Source of the DNA: G963666705 sp963666705
GTDB taxonomy: Bacteria; Pseudomonadota; Alphaproteobacteria; CADEGL01
DNA length: 64,000 nt
Assembly (NCBI GenBank): GCA_963666705.2
Contig: CAXXKO010000022.1
Location: forward strand, 237,696 to 301,695
Reading direction: 5' to 3'
The notes under the pieces are model-generated. The model saw nothing but the letters and a program-made list of their open reading frames with translations, had not been told where the DNA came from and searched no databases. The position numbers and the translations under genes are program-made. Positions 14,880 to 23,959 of this stretch are shown here, one piece after another (position 1 is the first letter of the stretch; each line of letters begins with the position of its first letter).

Positions 14880-17297
14880 TCAGGCCGGGGCCGGGCGGAG
14901 ATCGGCGTCTGTGTCCCGCTTCCGGCCGCGGGGTGGCGCGTTGACGGTGGGTGCGAGCGGTGCCGTGCCGAAAGAGGCGCGCCGGCGCTCTTCGGGCGCC
15001 GCCCCGTAGAGGGTCGTGCGCTGGATGGGCGTCCGACCGAGGCCGCGGATCAGCGCCTCCATGCGCTCGGGCGGCATCTCCTGGCCGTGGGAGGCGCCGG
15101 CCGCGCGGCTGATGGACTCATTCATCAGGGTGCCGCCCAGGTCGTTGGCGCCCGCCTCTAGGCAGGCCCCCGCGCCCACCGGGCCCATCTTGGTCCAGGA
15201 GGTCTGGATGTTGGTGATGTGGGGGTGGAGGGCGAGGCGCGCGACGGCATGCATCAGCACCGCCTCGCGGTAGGTCGGCCCCTGACGCGTCTTGCCCTTC
15301 AAGTAGAGCGGCGATTCCATATGGACATAGGGCAGGGGCACGAATTCGGTGAAGCCGCCGGTGCGGGCCTGGAGTGCGCGCAGCCGCATGAGGTGGCGAG
15401 CCCAATTGATCGGTGCGTCCACGTGGCCGAACATGATGGTGGCCGTGGTGCGAAAGCCCGCCCGGTGGGCCGCCTCCATGCCCCCCAGCCACAGGCCCGT
15501 ATCGAGCTTGTCGGCGCAGATGACGGCGCGCACCTCGTCGTCGAGGATCTCGGCCGCCGTGCCCGGCAGGGTGCCGAGCCCCGCCTCGCGCAGGCGCCCC
15601 AAGAAGGCCGGGATGCCGACGCCGAGGCTTTGCGCCCCGTGCCAGACCTCGAGCGGGGAGAAGGCGTGGACATGCATGCCGGGGACCGCCGCCTTCACCG
15701 CGCGGCAGATATCGAGGTAAGTCTCACCCGTATAGTGCGGGTGGATGCCGCCCTGCATGCAGACCTCGGTCGCCCCCCGCGCCCATGCCTCGCGCGCCCG
15801 GCGGGCGATCTCGTCGAGCTCCAGGTCGTAGGGCCGGCCGCGCAGGTTCTCGGCCAGCTTGCCCTTTGAGAAGGCGCAGAAGCCGCAGCGGAAGCCGCAC
15901 ACGTTGGTGTAGTTGATGTTGCGGGTGACGACGTAGGAGACGGCCTCGCCGCTGACCTCGGCGCGCAAGTGGTCGGCGGCCCGGCACACGGCGGCGAATT
16001 CCTCGCCCCGGGCACGGAACAGTTGGACGATCTCGGCCTCGTCGAGCCCGCCGCCATCCGCGGCCTTGGCGAGCAGGCCGTCGAGCGTCTTCCCGGCATG
16101 GCGGGGAAGCGACGGCGGCGGCGTCAAATCGCCCGGCGACCAGGAGTCCGTGCGCGCGAAGCCCTCGGCGTCGACGGCGCGCAGGACAGGGGCGCGGAAG
16201 TCCGAATCGAGCCAGCGCCCGCCATCGAGGGCGTAGGAAGGATAGACGGCGAGGCGCTCGACGAGGGTATGGCCGCAGGCCGCCGTCTCGTGGGCGAGGG
16301 CGTCAAGCGCCGGCCACGGCGCCTCGGGGTTGACGAAATCGGGCGTGACGGGCGAGACGCCCCCCCAGTCGTTGAGGCCGGCCGCGAGCATGCGCGGGAG
16401 CTGCCCCGGGCTCAAGTTGGGCGGGGCCTGGACGTTCATCGCCGGGCCGAACAGGAGGCGGGTGACGGCGATGGTCCAGAGCAGATCGTCCGCGTCCGGC
16501 TCGGTTGCCGCGGCCATGCGCGTGCCGGGCTTGGCGCGGAAGTTCTGGACGATGATCTCCTGGATATGGCCGTGTCGGTCTTGGAGGTCGCACAGGGCCA
16601 GGAGCGCCTCGATCCGCTCGCGCCGGGTCTCGCCGATGCCGATGAGGATGCCGGAGGTGAAGGGGACGCCGAGGGTGCCGGCATCCGCGATGGTGGCGAG
16701 ACGTAACGCGGGGTCCTTGTCGGGGGAGCCGTGGTGCGGCCCGCCCTTCGCGCGTAGCCGCGCGGACGCGCTTTCGAGCATGATGCCCTGGGAGATCGAG
16801 ACCCGCCTCAGCGCCGCGATGTCCGTGGGCGTCATGACGCCCGGGTTGAGGTGGGGTAGGAGGCCCGTCTCGCGGAACACGAGATCGGCCATCGCCGCGA
16901 GATAGGAGAGGGTCGTTGGATGGCCCAGGGCCTCCAGCTCCTCGCGCGCGGCGCGGTAGCGCAGCTCGGGCTTGTCGCCGAGGGTGAAGAGCGCCTCCTT
17001 GCAGCCTGCCGCCGCACCCGCGCGCGCCGAGGCCAGCACCTCCTCGGGTGTCATGTAGGCGCGCTCGCCTTTCCTGGGGGGGGTGGCGAAGGTGCAGTAG
17101 TGGCACACGTCGCGGCACAGGTGGGTGAGCGGGATGAAGATCTTGCGCGAGTAGGAGACGATGTTGGTGTGGCCCCGGTCGCGCAAGGCCGCGGCCGCGC
17201 CCATCAGGGCATCCGTGTCGGGTACGCCGGCGAGGGCCAGCGCCTCGGCCCGGTCGGGCCGGTCCCCGGACAGCAGGCGCTCCAACAGCTCCGTCAT
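14880..17297 (-). CDS. fbiC: FO synthase, fused CofG-CofH (7,8-didemethyl-8-hydroxy-5-deazariboflavin synthase)
   Basis: An 805-residue fusion of two radical-SAM proteins. The CofG half (about 40-380) has the C-x3-C-x2-C motif CRDVCHYC. The CofH half (about 460-800) has CGFRCGFC within N-Y-T-N-V. Together they make the F420 chromophore precursor FO from tyrosine and the flavin precursor 5-amino-6-ribitylamino-uracil. The length matches the fused FbiC seen in F420-producing bacteria. It is the last gene of the operon cofE-cofD-cofC-fbiC, just 2 bases after cofC. Confidence 0.95.
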   Translation of the reverse strand: MTELLERLLSGDRPDRAEALALAGVPDTDALMGAAAALRDRGHTNIVSYSRKIFIPLTHLCRDVCHYCTFATPPRKGERAYMTPEEVLASARAGAAAGCKEALFTLGDKPELRYRAAREELEALGHPTTLSYLAAMADLVFRETGLLPHLNPGVMTPTDIAALRRVSISQGIMLESASARLRAKGGPHHGSPDKDPALRLATIADAGTLGVPFTSGILIGIGETRRERIEALLALCDLQDRHGHIQEIIVQNFRAKPGTRMAAATEPDADDLLWTIAVTRLLFGPAMNVQAPPNLSPGQLPRMLAAGLNDWGGVSPVTPDFVNPEAPWPALDALAHETAACGHTLVERLAVYPSYALDGGRWLDSDFRAPVLRAVDAEGFARTDSWSPGDLTPPPSLPRHAGKTLDGLLAKAADGGGLDEAEIVQLFRARGEEFAAVCRAADHLRAEVSGEAVSYVVTRNINYTNVCGFRCGFCAFSKGKLAENLRGRPYDLELDEIARRAREAWARGATEVCMQGGIHPHYTGETYLDICRAVKAAVPGMHVHAFSPLEVWHGAQSLGVGIPAFLGRLREAGLGTLPGTAAEILDDEVRAVICADKLDTGLWLGGMEAAHRAGFRTTATIMFGHVDAPINWARHLMRLRALQARTGGFTEFVPLPYVHMESPLYLKGKTRQGPTYREAVLMHAVARLALHPHITNIQTSWTKMGPVGAGACLEAGANDLGGTLMNESISRAAGASHGQEMPPERMEALIRGLGRTPIQRTTLYGAAPEERRRASFGTAPLAPTVNAPPRGRKRDTDADLRPAPA

Positions 17298-17299
17298 CG

Positions 17300-17977
17300 T
17301 CAGCCCCTCGCCTGTCCGCCGCGCGCGACGCGCACCAGGCGCGCGGCGATCCCACTCGAATGCACATAAGCCTGGGCGCGGCTCTGTCCAGGCCTAGCCA
17401 GCAGCATCGTCAGGTCGCCGGCCGTGTCAATGTCGAGGCCGAGGCCCGGCAGGTGGAGGACCCGGGGCTCCATGCCTTGCCGCCGCGCGGCGTCGAGGTG
17501 CGGGAAGAAGCTGTCTTCGCCGAAACGGAAGGGCATGGCGTCGGGCGGCGAGCAGGCGATGCAGTTGGAGCCCTCTTCGTCGCGCGCCGGCACGATCGTC
17601 ACCGCCGGCGCCGTCCCGTGGGCCGCCAGCACCGCCTCGATCTCCCCCGGCGTGACCAGCGGCACGTCGCCCGGCACGGTGAGGAGGCCGCCGGCGCCCT
17701 CCGCCGCGAGGGTGCGCGCGGCCGCCGTGACGGCGGCGGTGTGACCGCAATCCGCGTCCTCGCCGATCACCCGCGCGCCGTGGCCCTCGGCGAGGGCGAT
17801 GGCCGCCGGGTCGCGGGTCACGACCATGAGGCCGTCCAAGCCCTTGGCATCGGCGAGGGCCGCGAGGACGTCCTCGAGCATGGCGCGGAAGAGAGTGCAC
17901 CGCTCGACCGGATCCAGCACATCCGCGAGGCGTTGCTTGGCGTTGGCCAGATCCTTGACCGGCACCACCGCCCACAT
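17300..17977 (-). CDS. cofC: 2-phospho-L-lactate / PEP guanylyltransferase (CofC/FbiD)
   Basis: A 225-residue CofC-type nucleotidyltransferase with W-A-V-V-P-V-K-D-L-x-N-A-K-Q-R-L at the N-terminus, G-G-L-L-T-V-P-G-D-V-P, and D-I-D-T-A-G-D-L near the end. It activates phospholactate or phosphoenolpyruvate with GTP for the next F420 step. ATG 17977 overlaps the stop of cofD by one base (TGATG). Which phosphoacid is used cannot be read here. Confidence 0.9.
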   Translation of the reverse strand: MWAVVPVKDLANAKQRLADVLDPVERCTLFRAMLEDVLAALADAKGLDGLMVVTRDPAAIALAEGHGARVIGEDADCGHTAAVTAAARTLAAEGAGGLLTVPGDVPLVTPGEIEAVLAAHGTAPAVTIVPARDEEGSNCIACSPPDAMPFRFGEDSFFPHLDAARRQGMEPRVLHLPGLGLDIDTAGDLTMLLARPGQSRAQAYVHSSGIAARLVRVARGGQARG

Positions 17978-18945
17978 CAGGACGCGCGCCCCCGGCAATG
18001 CCCGGCGAAGGCCAACACGGCGCGAGCGAGTGCGATGCGGTCGTCGAGGCTCTCCATCACCGTCCCCGTAACCAGGACCTCCATGCCGAGCGCCCGCACC
18101 GAGTCGGCCGCCCCTTCGTCGGCCGTATCGATCACGAAGCCGTCGAGTAGGCCGGCGTAATGGCGGGCGACCTCGGCGGCGGATTGGGCCAGGCCCATCT
18201 CGCCCATCATCTTGGCCGTCGGACCCTTGATCGCCTGGCCGCCGACGATGGGGGAGACGGCGACGACGGGCGCGGGACTGGCCGCGAGGTGGCCCCGCAC
18301 CCCGGGCAGGGCGAGAATCGGATCGATGCTGATGAAGGGATTGGAGGGGCAGATGACGATGGCTTCGAGGCCCTGCGCGTCGAGTGCCGAGAGAAATGCC
18401 GGATTGGCACGCGCGGCATCGGCGCCCTCGAAGGTGAAGCCCGTGACCGCCGGCGCGCATTTCTCGCGGACGAAATAGTGCTGGAAGGCGAGCGGGCCGT
18501 CCGCCGTGCCCACCACGGTGCGCACGGGATCGTCGCTCATGGGCAGGATAGGAGTGGCGATGCCGAGTTGCGCCGTCAGGTGCGCGGTCACGGCCGTGAG
18601 GCTTTCGCCGGCGGCCAAGCGACGCGTGCGCTCGACATGCATGGCGAGATCGCCGTCGCCGAGGAGGAACCAGTCCTCGCCCCCAAGCGCCGCGAGCGCG
18701 GCCATGAAGCCCCAGCTCTCATCCTGGCGGCCCCAGCCCGTCGACCGGTTGGCGAGGCCGGCGAGCGTGTAGGTGAGGGTATCGAGGTCGGGCGAGACGT
18801 GAAGGCCCAAATGCTCGAAATCGTCGCCCGTGTTCGCCACCACCAGGAGCGCCGACGGGTCGAGGACATGGGTGAGGCCGAGGACGAGCTTGGTGCCGCC
18901 GACGCCGCCCGAGAGCGCCACGCAGCGCGCCGCCCGGCCGCTCAC
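17977..18945 (-). CDS. cofD: 2-phospho-L-lactate transferase (CofD/FbiA)
   Basis: A 322-residue CofD protein. The N-terminus is A-L-S-G-G-V-G-G-T-K-L-V, then V-V-A-N-T-G-D-D-F-E and L-H-V-S-P-D-L-D-T-L-T-Y, the fold diagnostic of the family, with N-P-F-I-S-I-D-P-I-L and V-A-V-S-P-I-V-G-G later. It transfers the phospholactyl or PEP-derived group to FO. GTG 18945 is chosen because it overlaps the cofE stop as GTGA. The longer open frame upstream is a shadow of cofE. Confidence 0.95.
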   Translation of the reverse strand: MSGRAARCVALSGGVGGTKLVLGLTHVLDPSALLVVANTGDDFEHLGLHVSPDLDTLTYTLAGLANRSTGWGRQDESWGFMAALAALGGEDWFLLGDGDLAMHVERTRRLAAGESLTAVTAHLTAQLGIATPILPMSDDPVRTVVGTADGPLAFQHYFVREKCAPAVTGFTFEGADAARANPAFLSALDAQGLEAIVICPSNPFISIDPILALPGVRGHLAASPAPVVAVSPIVGGQAIKGPTAKMMGEMGLAQSAAEVARHYAGLLDGFVIDTADEGAADSVRALGMEVLVTGTVMESLDDRIALARAVLAFAGHCRGRAS

Positions 18946-19724
18946 CGGAACAGGTCCTCCGCCGTGGGCCGAATGAGCGCGTCTGCCCCCGCACTCGCGC
19001 CGGCGGACAGGAAGCCGCGGATGAGGACGACCGGCATGCCTTCGTCCGCCTGACCCTGGAGCAGCGAGGCGGCGGCGGAGAGCTCGTCGCCGATGCCCTC
19101 CTCGCTGACCATCAGGGGTCGGTCGAAGAGGTCGAGCCGGCCCGTGAGGTCGAGGAGCGAGGGCAGGCCCGCGGCGCCCAGGGCCACGCCGACGGTGCCG
19201 TTGCGCCAGGCCCGGCCGACACTGTCGTTGATGATGACGGCCACGTCGGCGCCGGCATGCGCGCGCAACGCCTCGCGGAGCGCGCGGCAGGTCGCGTCCG
19301 GATCCAGGGGCAGCAGCAGCACCCGCTCCGCCGTGCCCTCGGGCTCGACGTTCGACTGGTCGATGCCGGCATTGGCCAGGACGACGCCGAGGCGATGGAC
19401 GACCACGAGCACGCCCGACTGGCAGCGCAGGACCTCCTTTGATTCCGAGAGGATCAATTCGACGAGGCGGGGGTCCTTGGGGCACTGCTCGCCGAGCGCG
19501 AGCGCGCGGGGCGAAGGCTCGACCTCACGCAGGTCGAAATACCGGCCTTCCGCCTTGGAGACGATCTTCTGGGCGATGACCAGCACATCGCCGTCGGCGA
19601 GCGAAAGCCCGGCCGCGCCGAGCCCGGCGAGGACGATCGCGGCCAGGTCGTCGCCCGGCCGCACCAGCGGAATGCCGGGCAGCGCCACGAGCTGAATCCT
19701 GGGGGGCGGGGGTGGTGTCGTCAT
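18942..19724 (-). CDS. cofE: F420-0:L-glutamate ligase (CofE)
   Basis: A 260-residue CofE protein with P-G-I-P-L-V-R-P-G-D-D-L, a D-G-D-V-L-V-I-A-Q-K-I-V-S-K-A-E-G-R stretch, and D-S-V-G-R-A-W-R-N-G-T-V-G-V-A-L-G, all characteristic. It adds glutamates to F420-0 with GTP. It is the stand-alone form without the nitroreductase-like domain of actinobacterial FbiB. It is first in the F420 operon. The divergent neighbour is the FrhB/2-oxoacid oxidoreductase operon. Confidence 0.95.
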   Translation of the reverse strand: MTTPPPPPRIQLVALPGIPLVRPGDDLAAIVLAGLGAAGLSLADGDVLVIAQKIVSKAEGRYFDLREVEPSPRALALGEQCPKDPRLVELILSESKEVLRCQSGVLVVVHRLGVVLANAGIDQSNVEPEGTAERVLLLPLDPDATCRALREALRAHAGADVAVIINDSVGRAWRNGTVGVALGAAGLPSLLDLTGRLDLFDRPLMVSEEGIGDELSAAASLLQGQADEGMPVVLIRGFLSAGASAGADALIRPTAEDLFR

Positions 19725-19970
19725 GACGCTCCGGCTCTTCCCATTCCATGCCGGGCACGCCGACGGCGCGGCCCGCGGCGCCAGTGAGGGCGCGGTTTAC
19801 AGCTAGCAGCGAAAGGTGAAGAATGCACGCCTCTTCCGACTAGGCGCGGCGCGGGGGGTCATGAGGCGCGCGGTCGGTGCCTGGCTTAGTCCGGGTTGGG
19901 GACCTATGTCGTCGATGGCCGCTCTCGGCGTATGGTCGCGGCAGCCAGGCCAAGCTCTCTCGGAGGTGAA
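19725..19970. promoter_or_regulatory. Divergent region between F420 biosynthesis and F420-coupled operons
   Basis: 246 bases without a gene separate cofE (minus) and the FrhB-type gene (plus). Promoters for both must lie here. I cannot point to clear promoter boxes. The GGAGGTGAA just before 19971 is the ribosome site of the FrhB-type gene. Confidence 0.4.
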
Positions 19971-21284
19971 ATGGACGGAACGAGCGCAGGGCGCACCACG
20001 CGAACGGACGCGCGGGCGCAGCGGGTCCGGAGCCGGTACCACCAGTTGATGAACGAAAGCGCCGATCCGCACGAATGGGCCTATGCCTGGCGCACGGAGC
20101 TCAACCGCGGCGGCTTCCGCGCCGTCGACTTCCTCATGGACGAGATCGTCGACGCGGGCAAATGCATCGGCTGCGCCTCCTGCCTCAGCATCTGCCCGGT
20201 CGACGTCTTCGACTATGTGGACGAGAAGCCGGTGGATACGCGCACCGAGGCCTGCGTCCTATGCGTGCTATGCGTCGAGGTCTGCCCGGTGCTGCGGCCG
20301 GTCGACAACGACCTGCCGGACCTCCTCAAGTTCCGCGCGCCGGCGATCGACGACGGTTACGGCCTGTACAGCTACGGCGTCTACGCCCGCGCCACGGACC
20401 CCGCGATCGTGAAGAAGGGCCAGGACGGCGGCATGACCTCGGCCCTCCTCATCCACGCCCTCGAGACGGGGACGCTCAAGGGCGCCATCCTCGGCGACGT
20501 GCTGCCCGACAACAACCAAATCGGACGGCAGAAGCTGGCCCGGACGCGGGAGGAGGTGCTGAGCTGCGCCGCCTCGCGCTACACCTATTCGCCCAACACC
20601 ATCGCGCTCCAGGAGGCGATGCGACAAGACATCCGCCCCCTGGCCGTCGTCGGCGTCCCCTGCCAGGTGGACGGCGTGCGCCTGCAGCAGCATTCGAGCA
20701 TCCGCCTCGAGATGGCCAACTGGTACCGGGAGAACATCACCCTGGTGATCGGCCTCTTCTGCTCGGAAGCCTTCACCCACGAGAGCATCATCCGGCTCGC
20801 CGAGATGCTCGAGGTAGCGCCCGAGCGGATCGAGAACATCAACATCAAGGGCCGGGTGGTGGTCCGGCTCGACAGCGGCGAAGTCCTCTATGCCTCGCTC
20901 AAGAAGTACGGGGAATGGGCCCGCCCCGCCTGCCTCTACTGCCTCGATTACGGCACCGAGAACGCCGATATCGGCGCCGGTGGCATCGGACTGGATGATT
21001 GGACCTACACCGTCATTCGGACCGAGGCCGGCCACGAGGCGTTCCAGTCCGCGATCGACGACGGCTGGATCGAGACCCGGCCGCTGGAAGACGAGCCGCG
21101 CGGCGAGTACCTCATGAGGCGGCTATCGGCCTTCAAGAAGAGGAACCGGCCGCTGCCCGCGAAGATGCCGACCCTGGCGGAGCGCGAGGCGCTCGGCTTC
21201 CTCAACCCGAAGACCTTCTATACCAAGGGCCCCGGCGCGCCGCCGGAGGCACCGAAACCCGATGCCCCGAAAGGTTCGGAGTGA
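19971..21284 (+). CDS. FrhB/FdhB-family F420-linked iron-sulfur flavoprotein subunit
   Basis: A 437-residue protein. Near residues 60-110 it has two ferredoxin-type clusters (CIGCASCLSICP and C-V-L-C-V-L-C-V-E-V-C-P). After these comes the FrhB N-terminal domain (G-Q-D-G-G-M-T-S-A-L-L) and the C-terminal domain with V-G-V-P-C-Q-V-D-G and C-L-Y-C-L-D-Y. In FrhB/FpoF/FdhB proteins this fold holds FAD and exchanges electrons with F420. ATG 19971 has a perfect GGAGGTGAA; an in-frame start further upstream lacks one. It is 2 bases from the 2-oxoacid oxidoreductase alpha gene, so it is probably the F420 subunit of that enzyme (inference). Confidence 0.85.
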   Translation: MDGTSAGRTTRTDARAQRVRSRYHQLMNESADPHEWAYAWRTELNRGGFRAVDFLMDEIVDAGKCIGCASCLSICPVDVFDYVDEKPVDTRTEACVLCVLCVEVCPVLRPVDNDLPDLLKFRAPAIDDGYGLYSYGVYARATDPAIVKKGQDGGMTSALLIHALETGTLKGAILGDVLPDNNQIGRQKLARTREEVLSCAASRYTYSPNTIALQEAMRQDIRPLAVVGVPCQVDGVRLQQHSSIRLEMANWYRENITLVIGLFCSEAFTHESIIRLAEMLEVAPERIENINIKGRVVVRLDSGEVLYASLKKYGEWARPACLYCLDYGTENADIGAGGIGLDDWTYTVIRTEAGHEAFQSAIDDGWIETRPLEDEPRGEYLMRRLSAFKKRNRPLPAKMPTLAEREALGFLNPKTFYTKGPGAPPEAPKPDAPKGSE

Positions 21285-21286
21285 CC

Positions 21287-23092
21287 ATGCTCGAGGAGAT
21301 CGAAGCCCAACACGCGGCGCCGGCCGCGCATGCCCGGCGCATGCTTTCGGATATCAACGTCATGGTGGCGGGTCAGGGCGGCGACGGCTCGCTCACCATC
21401 ATCACCCTGCTGGCGCAGATGCTGAGCCGGCGCGGCTTGCACCTCTACCAGACGAGCAACATCGCCTCGCGCATCAAGGGCGGCCACGCGGCGGCCATGC
21501 TGCGGGGAACGACGGTGCCACGCGGCTGCATGGGCGACCAAATCGACCTGCTGGTGGCGTTCGACCCCGAGGCCATCCAGATCGGCGGGCCTTCGGTTGC
21601 GGCCGACGGCATCGTGATCTTCGATTCCTCCGGCGGGCCGCCGCCCGAGGGGTTCGTACCGCCGACGGCCGAGGTGATCTCGGTCCCGTTCAGCCGCCTG
21701 GCCGTGCGCGACCTGCGGCGCGATTTGTTCAAGAACAGCCTCGGCCTCGGCCTGGTCGCGCGCGTCATCGGCGCCGAGGACGAGGAAGTCATCGCCTGCC
21801 TGCGCAAGCGCTTTCGCCGCCTGCCGGCGGACGTGCTGAAGGCCAACCTCCAGGCCCTCGACAAGGGCCTGGCCTATGCCGACGAGCACGGGCTCGGCGA
21901 AGGCCGCGGGCCTTGGGTGGTCGACGAGGCCGAACAGACTGAGCGCATCCTGATCAGTGGCAACGCGGCCGTCGGGTTCGGCTTCCTGGTGGCGGGCGGC
22001 CGCTTCTATACCGGTTACCCGATCACCCCGGCCACCGACATCCTGGACTGGCTGACCCGACACCTGCCCGCCTATGGCGGGATCGTGATCCAGGCCGAGG
22101 ACGAGATGTCGGCCATCAACATGGCCCTCGGCGCCGCCATGACCGGGACCCGCGCCATGACCGGCTCCTCGAGCCCGGGGATCGCCCTCATGCTCGAGAC
22201 CATCGGCCATCTGGGATCGGCCGAGATTCCATTGGTGATCGTCGATTGCCAGCGGGCCGGGCCGTCCACCGGCATGCCCACCAAGACCGAGCAGAGCGAT
22301 TTCGACATGCTGGCCTATGGCGGCAACGGCGAATTCCCGCGCGTCGTGCTGGTACCCGGCGAGCCCGGCGAATGCTTCGAGCTGTCCGTCCTGGCGACGA
22401 ACCTCTCCCAGCAGCTGCAAATCCCCGTCTTCCTGGCGCTGGACCGCGCGGTGGCCCAGGACTCGGTCACGGTCCTGCCCTTCGATCTCGACGCCGTCCG
22501 CATCGAGGCGGGCAAGCGGCTGAGCGCCGAGGAGGTCGCCCACCTGGGCGAATATCGCCGCTATCTGATCACCGAGGACGGTGTCTCGCCCTGGGCGCTG
22601 CCCGGGACCCCGGGCGGGATGAGCCTCGTGACCGGGAACGAGCGGGACGAATGGGGCCAGATCACCACGGCGCCCGCGAACCGCAAGCGGATGGTGGACA
22701 AGCGCAGCCGCAAGATCGAAACCATACGCGCCCAGCTACCCGCCGGGCGCCGGTGGGGCGATCCGGACGCCGAGGTCGGCCTTCTCGGGCTGGGCATGGA
22801 GCTGGGCGTGATGACCGAGGCGCACGAGCGCCTGACGGCGTCCGGCATCGACGTGCAATGCCTGCAGCCGCGCACCTTGTGGCCGGTGCCCGAGGAGACG
22901 GTCGAATTCGTGCGGGCGCGCAAGCGGACCTACGTGATCGAGCATAATTCGGGCGGCCAGGTCGCCCGCATGATCGGGGGTGCGGGCGCCCCGTCCGAGC
23001 GCATGCGCGGCATCCGCAAATACGACGGCATAGCCTTCCGGCCCATGGACGTGGTCGAGGCCGTGCGGGAAGGCGAAAGGGACGTGCAATGA
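21287..23092 (+). CDS. 2-oxoacid:acceptor oxidoreductase, gamma-alpha fusion subunit
   Basis: A 601-residue fusion. The N-terminal gamma domain (about 20-200) has D-I-N-V-M-V-A-G-Q-G-G-D-G-S and S-R-I-K-G-G-H-A-A. The alpha domain (about 225-600) has G-G-R-F-Y-T-G-Y-P-I-T-P-A-T and S-S-P-G-I-A-L-M-L-E. It belongs to the pyruvate/2-oxoglutarate ferredoxin oxidoreductase class. These enzymes oxidatively decarboxylate 2-oxoacids to acyl-CoA and pass electrons to low-potential acceptors. No ferredoxin-like delta domain is present. The 3' end overlaps the beta gene by 4 bases. Substrate unresolved. Confidence 0.9.
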   Translation: MLEEIEAQHAAPAAHARRMLSDINVMVAGQGGDGSLTIITLLAQMLSRRGLHLYQTSNIASRIKGGHAAAMLRGTTVPRGCMGDQIDLLVAFDPEAIQIGGPSVAADGIVIFDSSGGPPPEGFVPPTAEVISVPFSRLAVRDLRRDLFKNSLGLGLVARVIGAEDEEVIACLRKRFRRLPADVLKANLQALDKGLAYADEHGLGEGRGPWVVDEAEQTERILISGNAAVGFGFLVAGGRFYTGYPITPATDILDWLTRHLPAYGGIVIQAEDEMSAINMALGAAMTGTRAMTGSSSPGIALMLETIGHLGSAEIPLVIVDCQRAGPSTGMPTKTEQSDFDMLAYGGNGEFPRVVLVPGEPGECFELSVLATNLSQQLQIPVFLALDRAVAQDSVTVLPFDLDAVRIEAGKRLSAEEVAHLGEYRRYLITEDGVSPWALPGTPGGMSLVTGNERDEWGQITTAPANRKRMVDKRSRKIETIRAQLPAGRRWGDPDAEVGLLGLGMELGVMTEAHERLTASGIDVQCLQPRTLWPVPEETVEFVRARKRTYVIEHNSGGQVARMIGGAGAPSERMRGIRKYDGIAFRPMDVVEAVREGERDVQ

Positions 23093-23958
23093 CAGTGACC
23101 TACACCCCGGCCGAGCCGATCTGGTGCGCCGGCTGCGGCCACTACGGGGTCCAGAACTACCTCGAGCGGGCCCTGGACGAGCTCGCCATTCCGCCCCATC
23201 AAGTGATGATCCCGGCCGGCATCGGATGCTCCGGCTCGATCCAGAACAATGTCAGCGCCTACGGCTACCATGCCCTCCACGGGCGGGTGCTGCCGGCCGC
23301 GATCGGGATGGCGCTCGCCAACCCCGATTTGACCGTGATCGCCGCGGGCGGCGACGGCGACGCTTACGCCATCGGCGCGGGCCACCTGCTCCACACATTC
23401 AAGCGCAACCCGAGCCTCGCCTATATCGTCATGAACAACGGCACCTACGGGCTCACCAAGGGCCAGGAGTCGCCCACCGCCGCGGTCACGCGCAACGACT
23501 TCACCGAGCAGGCGATCGACGCCATCGGCCTCGGGCTCTCGATCCCGGGGACCACCTTCCTCGCCCGCGGCTTCACCCGCTGGGGGGACCAGCTCCTGCG
23601 CTTGACCAAGGCGGCCCTCGAACATGCCCGGGCCAAGCGCGGCTTCGCCTTCCTCGAAGTGCTCTCGCCCTGCGTCACCTACAACGACACCTATCCGCTC
23701 TGGGAGGCCACCCTCCACGATGTCGACAGCGACCCGGATTACGACCCGACCGACCGGGTCGCCGCCTTCGGGTGCTTGACGAGAAGCGCCGCCGAGGGCC
23801 GCATGGTGGGCGGGCTCATCTACCACGGCGGGGGTGCCACCATGGAGTCGGCCTGGCTCAGCGATCGGCACGACGCGCCGGCGCTTCAGGACGTCGATCC
23901 CGCCCGCCACGCCGAGGCTTACCGCAAGATCATGACGTCCTATGCGGTGAGCGGGTGA
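23089..23958 (+). CDS. 2-oxoacid:acceptor oxidoreductase, beta (TPP) subunit
   Basis: A 289-residue TPP-binding beta subunit. The iron-sulfur cysteines fit the usual pattern (WCAGCGHYG, G-I-G-C-S-G, and S-P-C-V-T-Y-N). The TPP/Mg motif is G-G-D-G-D-A-Y-A-I-G, followed by N-N-G-T-Y-G-L-T-K-G-Q. Length and motifs match KorB/PorB-type subunits. ATG overlaps the alpha-subunit stop as ATGA and ends 1 base before the LLM oxidoreductase gene. Confidence 0.9.
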   Translation: MTVTYTPAEPIWCAGCGHYGVQNYLERALDELAIPPHQVMIPAGIGCSGSIQNNVSAYGYHALHGRVLPAAIGMALANPDLTVIAAGGDGDAYAIGAGHLLHTFKRNPSLAYIVMNNGTYGLTKGQESPTAAVTRNDFTEQAIDAIGLGLSIPGTTFLARGFTRWGDQLLRLTKAALEHARAKRGFAFLEVLSPCVTYNDTYPLWEATLHDVDSDPDYDPTDRVAAFGCLTRSAAEGRMVGGLIYHGGGATMESAWLSDRHDAPALQDVDPARHAEAYRKIMTSYAVSG

Positions 23959-23959
23959 C

